From the NCBI RefSeq assembly GCF_013387465.1, contig NZ_VYGV01000006.1, positions 653,638 to 717,637 of the forward strand: a stretch of DNA of 64,000 bases, written 5' to 3'. Positions 34,086 to 42,860 of the stretch are shown here, piece after piece. The position numbers and the translations under genes were made by a program. This DNA is from Hydrogenophaga aromaticivorans (lineage in GTDB: Bacteria; Pseudomonadota; Gammaproteobacteria; Burkholderiales; Burkholderiaceae_C). Below the pieces are notes generated by a model. It was given only the letters and a program-made list of their open reading frames with translations, was not told where the DNA came from and searched no databases. Each line of letters begins with the position of its first letter. The stretch's first letter is position 1.

Positions 34086-36721
34086 GCGGACCGCAGACCT
34101 TGGGCGTGGACCCGCTCATCGCGCTGGCGCTGGTGGTCGCATTCACCCTGCTGGCTGCCCTGGCATGGCTGGCGCTGGCGCGGCGACGTCACCGGGTGCG
34201 GCAGCTGGCTGCGCACCCGCTGGCGGCGGGCGATGCCGGGACCACTCCACCCCGAAAGATCGTCATTTTTTACTCGTCCATCGGCCACGGCCACATCAGC
34301 GCCGCGCAGGCCATCAAGCAGGAGATCGTCCGGCTGGCGCCGGACGCGCGCGTGGTCCTGCAGGACATCCGCGAGTTCATGCACCCGCTCTGGCGCTGGG
34401 TGGACGAGAGGCTCTACTGGTTCATCGCCGGCAATCTCCCGGAAAGCTTCGACGCGCTGTTCCATGCCCTGCAGGCGCGCGGCAACCGGGTGCCTTCGCT
34501 GGCATGGCTGTCCAACGACTACCCGCAAGACAAGGTGCGCGCCTTTCTGGAGGCGCAGGCGCCCGACGCGATCCTCGCCACGCATTACGGATCGGCGCAG
34601 GTGCTCGGGACCCTGCGCGAGCGCGGGTTGCTGGCGCAGGTGAGCATCGGCTGGCTGCACACGGACTTCTTCGAGGGCTATTTTCCGCGCATCTCAAAAC
34701 GGATTGACCGCACCTTTCTCGCCCACCCCGACCTGGAAGCGCGCTGGCTGGCGGCGGGTGTTCCGCCCGACAAGGTCACCACCAGCGGCATGCCGGTGCG
34801 CGCCCCGGCCGCCGACGGCGCAACCCGGGAGATGGCGCTCACGGCGATGGGTCTGGCCCCGGATGTGCCCACCGTTCTCATCACCTCCGGCAAGGAGGGA
34901 GTCGGCGACTACACGCTTGTGGTGGAGAGCCTGGCCCGCCACCACGAGGGCCCGCTGCAGATCATTGCCGTCTGCGGCGCCAACGCCCGGCAGCAGGCGC
35001 TGCTCACGGCACTGCAAAAGCGCCTGCCCGAGCCGGTGGCGCTGAAGGTCTGCGGCCTGGTGCCGCACGGCGACCTGCTGGCCTGGATGCGCATGGCCGA
35101 CCTGTTGATCACCAAGGCCGGGGGCATGACGCCGGCCGAGGCCTTCGCCGTGGGCACACCCACGATTCTGCTGGACGTGGTGAGCGGCCATGAGCGGGAA
35201 AACGCCGCCTTGTTCGTCCGGCTGGGGGTGGCCGAGCTGGCCGACACGCTGGCGCAGGCGGGCGAACTGGCCGCCGCTGTGCTGGCCAGCCCGCAGCGGC
35301 AGGCGGCGATGCGCCACGCCCAGCGTGCCTTTCACGACAGTGCCGACCTCGGGCGCATCGCCCGCTTCGCGCTCGACCCGGCCTTGCCCGCGCCGGGTAT
35401 GACGCCGGACTTCGGCGCCGAGCACGGCAGCGCCGTCACCGACATCGACGCGGCGCTGGCGCGGCTCCAGGACGAGGCACCCTGCGACATCGAGCTGCTG
35501 CTGTCCTACTCGACCGCCAAAACACCGCAGCGCGTGGTGCTGGAAAACCCGTTCGGGCACATTGCCATCCGCGTCGACGACACCGTCTACAGCGCCAACT
35601 ATGTGGCCGTGCCGGGACACGACCCGAACCTGCTGCAGCACGTGACGCTGGCCGACTACCTGTACGGTGTGCAGCCGCCGTCGCCATCACAGGTGCACAC
35701 CAACACCTACGGCATGGCCTACGGCCGCGAGACGCTCGGCTTGCGGGTGGCGGGCGTGGCGGCAGAGCGCAAGGCGGCGATGGTGGCCGAGGCGCACCGG
35801 ATCGAAGACGAATTCCGGCAAGGCCGCCTGCTGTGGGATCGCAGCGAGTTCAATTGCGCCGATGTGGTGGTGCGCATCCTGCGCGCGGGCGGCTATGACC
35901 GCTCGCCACCGCTGGGGCGGCGGTGGCTGCCGGTCATGCCGCTGGACATTTTCGAGGAGGCACGCCAGGTTTGCGAGGAAGACGCTTCCTTGCGCATGGA
36001 ACTGGTGGCCTACCGGCAGGTGCCGGGCGCCCAGGCAGCCTATCGCTTTTCGCGTTTTCCGCTGTCGCTCGGGCAACCGCTGCGCTCGGTGGCGCGGGCG
36101 CTACGCGAGGCGCCGCAAGAACCCCTCGAAGCGGCCGCGTCCAAACAGCTGACCGGTTATTTCGGCGACCACCAGCTTTATTTCGAGGATCTGCGCGGCC
36201 ACGGGGCTGGCGCCCTGGCCGGCGATCCGGTGCATTTCAGCCACGTGCAGCGCAGCCTGGCCGACGCCCTGGCGACCGACCTGAGGCGCTTGCTGGCGGC
36301 CCAGGCCAGACGGCCTCTGCGGGAGATCGGGCGCCTGGGTGATCTTGACGGCGCACAGGACGTCCGACGCCTGCTGGAGCGCAGCCTGGCGCTGGCGCGC
36401 ATCGCCACCGAGCGGGCCGACGAGGTGCTGCAAGACCGGGGGGCGCGGCGCATGCGGGTGCTGTTCACCGAACTCGTGAACGAGTACGGCCGTATCGACG
36501 CCTGGCGCCTGCAGCGCCAGGAGATCGAGGCCTATCTCAAGCGCTTTCAGGTCTTCGAGGCCGCCGTGGGGCGTGAATTCCCGGCCCGCCATGGCACGCG
36601 ACCCGCGCGGGCCACGATGCTCCGGCGCTCACTGCGCTACGGTATCCGGCGTCTGCGCCGGCGCGTCGCTGGGCGGCACCGGCCCACGGGTCAGGGGCTG
36701 GACAAGGGGGCAAGCCAATGA
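34082..36721 (+). CDS. MGDG synthase-like glycosyltransferase fused to a permuted papain/LRAT-like domain
   Basis: 879 residues. A membrane span (about 12-34) leads to a diacylglycerol-glucosyltransferase/MGDG-synthase fold: IVIFYSSIGHGHISAAQAIK near 60, GWLHTDFFEGYFP, VLITSGKEGVG and the donor site ITKAGGMTPAEAFAVGTPTI near 350. From about residue 460 a second domain begins. It has the strand NPFGHIAIRVDDTVYSANYV (histidine near 493) and, about 100 residues later, FNCADVVVRILRAGGY (cysteine near 591). That histidine-then-cysteine order is typical of circularly permuted NlpC/P60 (LRAT-like) proteins, several of which act on lipids. A helical, arginine-rich tail follows. Overlaps both neighbours by ATGA. 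Confidence 0.82.
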   Translation: MSGPQTLGVDPLIALALVVAFTLLAALAWLALARRRHRVRQLAAHPLAAGDAGTTPPRKIVIFYSSIGHGHISAAQAIKQEIVRLAPDARVVLQDIREFMHPLWRWVDERLYWFIAGNLPESFDALFHALQARGNRVPSLAWLSNDYPQDKVRAFLEAQAPDAILATHYGSAQVLGTLRERGLLAQVSIGWLHTDFFEGYFPRISKRIDRTFLAHPDLEARWLAAGVPPDKVTTSGMPVRAPAADGATREMALTAMGLAPDVPTVLITSGKEGVGDYTLVVESLARHHEGPLQIIAVCGANARQQALLTALQKRLPEPVALKVCGLVPHGDLLAWMRMADLLITKAGGMTPAEAFAVGTPTILLDVVSGHERENAALFVRLGVAELADTLAQAGELAAAVLASPQRQAAMRHAQRAFHDSADLGRIARFALDPALPAPGMTPDFGAEHGSAVTDIDAALARLQDEAPCDIELLLSYSTAKTPQRVVLENPFGHIAIRVDDTVYSANYVAVPGHDPNLLQHVTLADYLYGVQPPSPSQVHTNTYGMAYGRETLGLRVAGVAAERKAAMVAEAHRIEDEFRQGRLLWDRSEFNCADVVVRILRAGGYDRSPPLGRRWLPVMPLDIFEEARQVCEEDASLRMELVAYRQVPGAQAAYRFSRFPLSLGQPLRSVARALREAPQEPLEAAASKQLTGYFGDHQLYFEDLRGHGAGALAGDPVHFSHVQRSLADALATDLRRLLAAQARRPLREIGRLGDLDGAQDVRRLLERSLALARIATERADEVLQDRGARRMRVLFTELVNEYGRIDAWRLQRQEIEAYLKRFQVFEAAVGREFPARHGTRPARATMLRRSLRYGIRRLRRRVAGRHRPTGQGLDKGASQ

Positions 36722-37683
36722 ACGAACCACAAACCAGCCAAGCCCCGGCAGCAGGCCTGACGCCACCCAGGCGGCCCCGGATCGGCTTGGCACTGGGCAG
36801 CGGTTCGGCGCGTGGTCTGGCGCACATCGGCGTGCTGCGCGCCTTGAAGGAAGCCCGCATTGAGGTCGATGTGGTGGCCGGCACCAGCATGGGGGCGGTC
36901 ATTGGTGCCGTCTTTGCCTCGGGCAAGATTGACGGCCTGAGCGCCAGACTGTGCAATCTCGACTGGCCAGGCATCGTCGCTCTGCTCGACCCAGTGTTCC
37001 CCCGCTCGGGGCTGATTGACGGCCAGAAAATCGCCGAATTCGTGCGCGCCCACGTGCCCAGCGCCCGCATTGAGGACCTGCTGCTGCCCTTTGCTGCCGT
37101 GGCTACCGACATCACCAATGGCGAGCAAGTGGTGGCCACGACGGGCGACCTGACCGAAGCGGTGCGTGCCAGCATCGCCGTGCCCGGTATCGTGACCCCG
37201 GTGCGCAGCAATGGCCGCATCCTGGCCGATGGCGGTCTGGTCAATCCGGTGCCGGTGAGCGTGGCGCGCGCCATGGGCGCTGACCTGGTCATCGCCGTTG
37301 ACCTCAACCACGACATCGTGGCGGGCCGACTGTCCCACCCCGCTGCCCACAGCAACGGCCATGCACCCATCATGGCGCGCCTGTTGGAGAGCCTGCAGGC
37401 CATCAACAGTCCGGTGCTGGCGCAGTTCGAGGCCTGGCTGCACAAGGCGCCCCTGGAGCCACTGCCCGGCATTTTCGACGTGCTGCTGGCCTCGCTTTAC
37501 ATCATGCAGGCGCGCGTCACCGAAGCCGGCTTGCAGCAAGACCGGCCAGAGATCCTGATTCAGCCGCCATTGGGCGCGGTGCGCTTCATGGAATTCGACC
37601 GCGCCGAAGAAATCATCGACATCGGCTACCGCAGCGCGGTCGAACAACTGGCCCTTTGGACAAGAACAAAAACCCATGATTGA
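36718..37683 (+). CDS. Patatin-like phospholipase
   Basis: 321 residues. The oxyanion loop is GSGSARGLAHIG, the nucleophile elbow is GTSMG (GxSxG) and the catalytic aspartate is in DGGLVNPVPVS, so the Ser-Asp dyad is complete. There is no signal peptide, so it is probably a cytoplasmic lipid acyl hydrolase close to the RssA/YchK type. Start and stop overlap both neighbours: ATGA with the glycosyltransferase and 8 bp with the next gene. It could trim or recycle acyl chains on the lipid handled by this operon. Confidence 0.92.
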   Translation: MNEPQTSQAPAAGLTPPRRPRIGLALGSGSARGLAHIGVLRALKEARIEVDVVAGTSMGAVIGAVFASGKIDGLSARLCNLDWPGIVALLDPVFPRSGLIDGQKIAEFVRAHVPSARIEDLLLPFAAVATDITNGEQVVATTGDLTEAVRASIAVPGIVTPVRSNGRILADGGLVNPVPVSVARAMGADLVIAVDLNHDIVAGRLSHPAAHSNGHAPIMARLLESLQAINSPVLAQFEAWLHKAPLEPLPGIFDVLLASLYIMQARVTEAGLQQDRPEILIQPPLGAVRFMEFDRAEEIIDIGYRSAVEQLALWTRTKTHD

Positions 37684-38485
37684 CGACCATCCCACGAACT
37701 TCCCCGAGACCGTGATCGCCAGCGTCCACGCCGCCGTGGCGAGTACCCTGACCTGTGAGGCCTTGCCGGTGCGCGGCGCCTTGCGCCTGTTGCTGTCTGG
37801 CCAACATACGCCGATCCGGGCGCTGGTGACCTGTAGTCTCTATCCAGCGCAGCCGGGCATCGACGCGGGCACGGCGCTGGACCTGATCCATATCAGCCTG
37901 CAGCAGTTGCATGCCCACATCGATGCGACGAGCGGCGCGTCCGCGCTGCTGGGCAACGCCGCCGCCGTGCTGGCGGGTGACTACCTGACCACCGGGGCTT
38001 TTCGCCTGCTGGTGCGCTGCGCTGACATGCGCGTCCTGACGCTGGTTTCCGATGCGGTCAACCGGGCCTCGGAGCTGGAGGCCACCCAGCTGGGCCTGGA
38101 TCCAGATGCCCGAGACGATCCGTCGCGGCTGTTGCAGACCCGGCAACAACTGGCTGCGCCGCTGGGTGAGGCGGCTGGTGCCACGGGCGCCACCCTCGCG
38201 GGCTACCCTGAGCCGCTCGCCGGCGCGGCCCGGCGTTACGGCCAATACCTTGTTTCAAGCCACGTTTTGCAACTGGAAGCCGATGCCATGCCCCCTTCCA
38301 GGGCACGCACGGCCCTGCAGGACGCCGCGCTCGATTTGTGCCGCCAGGCGACGCGGGAAGCGCGGGCCATCGCGGCGGCCACAGACAACGAACGCCCGCT
38401 CGAACTGGCTGAACGGATCGCGGCCAGCCTTGGCGCCCAGGCATCGGCATGCAACCCAGAAATTTGTACCTCGACATCATCATGA
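37676..38485 (+). CDS. Degenerate polyprenyl-synthase-like protein, probable pseudoenzyme
   Basis: 269 residues. The segment ALDLIHISLQQLHAHIDATS followed by LLGNAAAVLAGDYLTTGAFRLL aligns by eye with the core of octaprenyl/polyprenyl diphosphate synthases, where an Asp-rich LHDDVVD stands at the place of LHAHIDA. The second Asp-rich motif region (RRYGQYLVSSHVLQLEADAM) has also lost its aspartates. Both Mg-diphosphate sites are therefore missing, so chain-elongation activity is unlikely, though the fold may still bind a prenyl or acyl chain. The frame is intact and translationally coupled on both sides, which argues for a kept function rather than decay. Confidence 0.68.
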   Translation: MIDDHPTNFPETVIASVHAAVASTLTCEALPVRGALRLLLSGQHTPIRALVTCSLYPAQPGIDAGTALDLIHISLQQLHAHIDATSGASALLGNAAAVLAGDYLTTGAFRLLVRCADMRVLTLVSDAVNRASELEATQLGLDPDARDDPSRLLQTRQQLAAPLGEAAGATGATLAGYPEPLAGAARRYGQYLVSSHVLQLEADAMPPSRARTALQDAALDLCRQATREARAIAAATDNERPLELAERIAASLGAQASACNPEICTSTSS

Positions 38486-39582
38486 AAGACCCTCTTGTGG
38501 AAAAAAGAAAAAACCGCCTCCCCTGCCTGGCGCCGCTGGCGCTGGCCGCACTCCTGGGCGCCTGCGGCAAGGCGCCGCAGACTGCGGCTGCACCGGCTGC
38601 GACCAGCCGCCCCCTGCCGGTCATGACCGCGTCTGCCGGGGCGCCGCTGGAGTACACGGCGGTCGGTTCGGTGGTGTCGGCCCAGCGCGTCGAAGTCGCC
38701 TCGCGGCTGAGCGGCTATATCCGCGACATGCTGGTGCAAGAGGGCGACCGGGTGCGGCGCGGGCAGTTGCTGGCCCGCCTCGACGCCGCTGACGTGGAAG
38801 GCGGCATTCGCCAGGGCCAGGCGGCGGGCGGCGCGGCAGAGGCGGCGTTGCGCGATGCACAGATTGACCTGGAGCGCTTCCAGCGTTTGTTCGAGCGCGG
38901 CAGCGTCTCGGACAACGAATTGCGCAAGGTTCGCCTGAAGTTCGAGGCCGCGCGCGAAGCCCGTAACCAGGCGCGCGCCGGTCTCGACACGGCGCTGGCC
39001 CAGCGCGCCTACGCCGAGATCACCAGCCCGGTGGACGGCGTGGTGGTGGCGCGCCACAAGCGAACGGGCGACCTCGCCCTGCCCGGCATGCCGCTGCTGA
39101 CCCTGGAGTCGGGCAGCGGCCTGTTGTTCGAGACCTTCGTGGCGGAGGGCCAAGTCGCCGCCATCGCGGCCGGCCAGCCGGTGCAAGTCAACATCGACGG
39201 CGTGCCCGCGCCGCTCAAGGGCACGGTGAGCCGGGTGGTGCGCTCGGGCGACCCCGTCAGCCGCAGCTACCAGGTCAAGATCGCCCTGCCCGAAACGGCG
39301 GGGCTGATGTCGGGCATGTTCGGGCGCGCGGCGTTCGGGCTCGGTGCGAGCCAGGCGCCATTGGTGCCCAGACAAGCGTTGGTCGAGCGCGGCGGGCTCA
39401 CCGGTGTCTTCGTGGTGGATGCCGAAGGCCGGGCACGCTTTCGCTGGCTGCGCATAGCCCGCGAGTGGCCCGATCAGGTCGAGGTGAACGCGGGCCTTGT
39501 CGCCGACGAACGTTTTGTGGCGGCGCCTGTGCCCGCGCTTCGTGACGGCGATCTGGTCACCTCAGTCAAGGAGGCGCGATGA
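38482..39582 (+). CDS. RND efflux periplasmic adaptor (membrane fusion) lipoprotein
   Basis: 366 residues from the ATG at 38482, overlapping the previous stop (ATGA). The N-terminus is a lipoprotein signal with lipobox LLGAC, so it is tethered by a lipid anchor. The lipoyl/hairpin region reads RLSGYIRDMLVQEGDRVRRG, then an alpha-hairpin (RDAQIDLERFQRLFERGSVS) and the returning lipoyl half RAYAEITSPVDGVVVARH. The beta-barrel domain follows (FVAEGQVAAIAAGQPVQVNI). It links the RND pump and the TolC-like channel encoded next. Confidence 0.94.
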   Translation: MKDPLVEKRKNRLPCLAPLALAALLGACGKAPQTAAAPAATSRPLPVMTASAGAPLEYTAVGSVVSAQRVEVASRLSGYIRDMLVQEGDRVRRGQLLARLDAADVEGGIRQGQAAGGAAEAALRDAQIDLERFQRLFERGSVSDNELRKVRLKFEAAREARNQARAGLDTALAQRAYAEITSPVDGVVVARHKRTGDLALPGMPLLTLESGSGLLFETFVAEGQVAAIAAGQPVQVNIDGVPAPLKGTVSRVVRSGDPVSRSYQVKIALPETAGLMSGMFGRAAFGLGASQAPLVPRQALVERGGLTGVFVVDAEGRARFRWLRIAREWPDQVEVNAGLVADERFVAAPVPALRDGDLVTSVKEAR

Positions 39583-42500
39583 GCGACCCTAAGCTCAACA
39601 GCGCCGGGCGGCTGGCGAATCTCTTTGCCACGTCCAAGTTGACGGTTCTTTTCATGTTGGCCTGCGCTCTGCTGGGCTTGCTGGCCGTGACGCTGACCCC
39701 GCGCGAGGAAAACCCGCAAATCGTGGTGCCCGGTGCTCAGGTATGGGTGGCACTGCCCGGTGCCTCCGCCGAGGAGGTAGAGGAACTGGTGATCCGCCCG
39801 CTGGAGGGCATCGTCAAGCAGATTGCCGGCGTTGATCACACTTACGCGACCGCCGTGAATTCGATGGGCGTGCTGATGGTGCAGTTCAAGGTCGGCCAGG
39901 ACAAGGAAAAATCCCTTGTCAAACTCTACGACCGGGTGCTGGGGCAGCGCGAGCGCCTGCCTGCGGGCGCGGGCGAGCCGCTCATTCGCAGCGTGGATGT
40001 GGACGACGTGCCCATCGTCACGGTCACGCTGGCCTCCGAGATATACGACGATTACGCCCTGAAGCGTCTGGCCGACCGCCTGATGGAAGGACTACGCAGC
40101 CTGGACAAGGTCTCTGCCATTTCCGTCAAGGGCGGGCGCGACCGGGAACTGCGCATCGAGTTGGACCCGCAGCGCTTGCAGGCCTTCGGCGTCACGCTGG
40201 ACCAGGTGCATGCCACCCTGCGCGCAAGCAATGTCGCCGCGCCGCTGGGCACGGTGGTGCAACAGGGCCAAAACCGCCAGGTGTTCTTGGACGGCTTTCT
40301 GAGCTCGGCGCAAGACCTCAAGCGCGTGATCGTGGGCAGCCATGCCGGGCGCCCCATCTATCTGGGCGATGTGGCACAGGTCGTCGACGGTCCGCCGCAA
40401 GAGCGCACGCACCTGAGCCGTCTCGCATTTGGCCCGGCGGACGGGCGTTTTGGCAAGGCGCAGCAGGCGGAGATGCCGGCCGTCACGTTGGCCGTGGCCA
40501 AGAAAGCCGGCAGCAACGCCGTCTTTGTTGCCAACGATGTGCTGGAGCGCATCGAGCGCATGAAGGCGCAATTCGTACCGGCAGGGGTCGAACTGGTCGT
40601 CACCCGTAACGACGGCGAGAAGGCGGACGCCGCCGTCAGCGGGCTGATTGAGCACCTGGGTATCGCGGTGCTGGCCGTGTTCCTGGTGACTGCCGCGTTT
40701 CTGGGACTGAAGGAAGCACTGATCGTGGGCGTGACCGTGCCGCTGATCCTGGCCCTGACCCTGGGCGCTGCCTATCTCTTTGGCCTGTCCATCAACCGCG
40801 TTTCGCTGTTCGCACTCATCCTGTCGCTGGGCTTGCTGGTCGATGGCGCGATTGTCGTGATCGAAAACATCCACCGCAACTACAGCCGTCTTGGCAAACA
40901 GGACAAACGCCTGGTCACGGTGCAGGCCACCAACGAAATCGGCAACCCCACCAACCTGGCGACGCTGGCGGTGATGCTGGTGTTCGGCTCGCTGCTGGTG
41001 GTCAGCGGCATGCCGGGGCAGTATTTCTACCCGGTCGCATTTAACGTGCCGGTCGCCATGGCGGTCTCGCTGCTGGTGGCCTACGCGGTGGTGCCCTGGG
41101 CCGCCAACCGCTGGCTCAAGCCCGGTGAAGGGCACGATCTGGAAGACCACGACACCCAGGATCGCCTGCACCGGTTCTACCGCGCTGTCATGTCACCGCT
41201 GGTGGATCGCTCGCGCAGCCGCTGGCTCGCGTTCCTGTTGGCCGGATTGGCCATTGCCGTGTCGCTTCTGCAGCCAGCCTGGCAGTTCCTGCGCCCGGCG
41301 GGCGTGGGCGGTTCACAGTCCTGGTTTGGCGTCGAGATGACCATGATGCCCAAGGACGACAAGAACACCTTCAACATCACCCTGGACATGCCAGAGACCG
41401 CGCCGGTGGAGACGACAGATCGGTTCGCGCGCGAGATCGGCGCCGTGTTGCGGGAGAACGCCTACGTTCGCAACTACCAGAGCTGGATCGGCGAGGCCGG
41501 CGTGATCGACTTCAACGGCTTGCTGCGTGGCGCCGGCAACAAGCAGGGGGCGCACGTCGCCGAGATCCGCGTCAACCTGCTGAACAAGGCTGATCGGAGC
41601 AAGACCTCGATCGACATCGTGCGCGAGCTGCGCCCCACGCTGCAGGCCATGGCTGCGCGTTACCCTGGCAGTACGGTGCAACTGGTGGAAGACCCGCCGG
41701 GGCCGCCGGTGCGTGCCACGGTGCTGGCCGAAATCTATGGCAAGGATCTACCGCAGTTGCGCGCGTTATCCGAGCAGGTCAAGACGGCCTTCCAGCAGAC
41801 GCGCGACATGGTGGAGGTGACCGACTCCGAGGCCCAGGACGTCTACCAGTACCGCCTGACGGTGGACCGGGAAAAGGCCGCGCTGTCCGGGCTGAGCGTG
41901 GCTGAGGTGGCCGTCGCGCTGCGTCGGCTGATCGACGGCGAGGACATGGGCCGGGCCCGCATCGCCGGCGAGAAGAACCCGGTGCCCATCCGCTTGCAGA
42001 TTCCCCGGCGCCACCAGATCGATCCCGCGCTGCTGGCACGCGTGTCTGTGACCAACCGGCAGGGCCAGCGGGTGCCGCTGTCCGAACTGGTGCAAGTCGT
42101 CCCCGGCTCAGTCGACCGGGCGATCTCGCACAAGGATGGCGAGCGCGTCACCTACGTCGGCGGCGAGCTCGAATCCACCGCCCCTGTGTACGCCGTGCTC
42201 GACCTTGACCGGCGATTGGACGGCTTGCTGCTCGCCGATGGCAGCCGCCTGACCACCGGCAACCTGCGCCTGAACCCGGTGGCGCCCGACACCCTGGAGG
42301 GCCCCCGCCTGCTGTGGGACGGCGAGCTGCGCATGACGCTGGATACCTACCGCGACATGCTGGGCGCGCTGGGCTTGGCGCTCACCTTCATCTTTCTGGT
42401 GCTGGTGGCTTACTACCAGTCGTTCAGCCTGCCGCTGGTCGCCATGGCGGCGATCCCCCTGGGACTGGCAGGCATCTTTCCGGGGCACTGGCTCATGGGG

Positions 42501-42860
42501 CAGCCCTTCACCGCCACCTCCATGATCGGCATCATCGCCCTGGCCGGCGTGGTGGTGCGCAATTCGCTGCTCATCATCGATTTCGTGCTGGACTACCGGC
42601 GGCAAGGCATGGACTTGCGCGAGGCCATCCTCGAAGCTGGCGCGGTGCGCCTGCGGCCCATCCTGCTCACTGCTTTGGCCATCGTGCTGGGCAGCGCCGT
42701 GATGCTGACCGACCCGGTGTTCGGCGGGCTGGCCATTTCGCTGATTTTTGGCACGCTGGCCTCCACCGTGCTCACCCTGGTCGTGGTGCCGCTGTTGCTG
42801 TATCTGCTGCTGCGCTACAAGGACCGGAAGGAAGCAAGCATGGAAAAAGGAATCGTATGA
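39579..42860 (+). CDS. RND-family efflux transporter permease
   Basis: 1093 residues with the expected twelve-span topology: a first span near residue 25, two large periplasmic loops, and membrane bundles around 350-530 and 910-1080. The fourth span reads LSLGLLVDGAIVVIENIHRN. Drug-type RND pumps usually have two aspartates there (VDDA), and this protein has VDGA, so the proton relay differs. The C-terminal bundle has IIALAGVVVRNSLLIIDFVLD and ILLTALAIVLGSAVMLTDP. The cargo is unknown; its place in a lipid operon suggests a hydrophobic product. Overlaps both neighbours by ATGA. Confidence 0.94.
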   Translation: MSDPKLNSAGRLANLFATSKLTVLFMLACALLGLLAVTLTPREENPQIVVPGAQVWVALPGASAEEVEELVIRPLEGIVKQIAGVDHTYATAVNSMGVLMVQFKVGQDKEKSLVKLYDRVLGQRERLPAGAGEPLIRSVDVDDVPIVTVTLASEIYDDYALKRLADRLMEGLRSLDKVSAISVKGGRDRELRIELDPQRLQAFGVTLDQVHATLRASNVAAPLGTVVQQGQNRQVFLDGFLSSAQDLKRVIVGSHAGRPIYLGDVAQVVDGPPQERTHLSRLAFGPADGRFGKAQQAEMPAVTLAVAKKAGSNAVFVANDVLERIERMKAQFVPAGVELVVTRNDGEKADAAVSGLIEHLGIAVLAVFLVTAAFLGLKEALIVGVTVPLILALTLGAAYLFGLSINRVSLFALILSLGLLVDGAIVVIENIHRNYSRLGKQDKRLVTVQATNEIGNPTNLATLAVMLVFGSLLVVSGMPGQYFYPVAFNVPVAMAVSLLVAYAVVPWAANRWLKPGEGHDLEDHDTQDRLHRFYRAVMSPLVDRSRSRWLAFLLAGLAIAVSLLQPAWQFLRPAGVGGSQSWFGVEMTMMPKDDKNTFNITLDMPETAPVETTDRFAREIGAVLRENAYVRNYQSWIGEAGVIDFNGLLRGAGNKQGAHVAEIRVNLLNKADRSKTSIDIVRELRPTLQAMAARYPGSTVQLVEDPPGPPVRATVLAEIYGKDLPQLRALSEQVKTAFQQTRDMVEVTDSEAQDVYQYRLTVDREKAALSGLSVAEVAVALRRLIDGEDMGRARIAGEKNPVPIRLQIPRRHQIDPALLARVSVTNRQGQRVPLSELVQVVPGSVDRAISHKDGERVTYVGGELESTAPVYAVLDLDRRLDGLLLADGSRLTTGNLRLNPVAPDTLEGPRLLWDGELRMTLDTYRDMLGALGLALTFIFLVLVAYYQSFSLPLVAMAAIPLGLAGIFPGHWLMGQPFTATSMIGIIALAGVVVRNSLLIIDFVLDYRRQGMDLREAILEAGAVRLRPILLTALAIVLGSAVMLTDPVFGGLAISLIFGTLASTVLTLVVVPLLLYLLLRYKDRKEASMEKGIV

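Noticed and set aside
38449..38481. Eleven-residue longer start of the RND adaptor
   Set aside because: It would place the lipoprotein signal internally; the ATG at 38482 overlaps the previous stop and begins a proper signal peptide.
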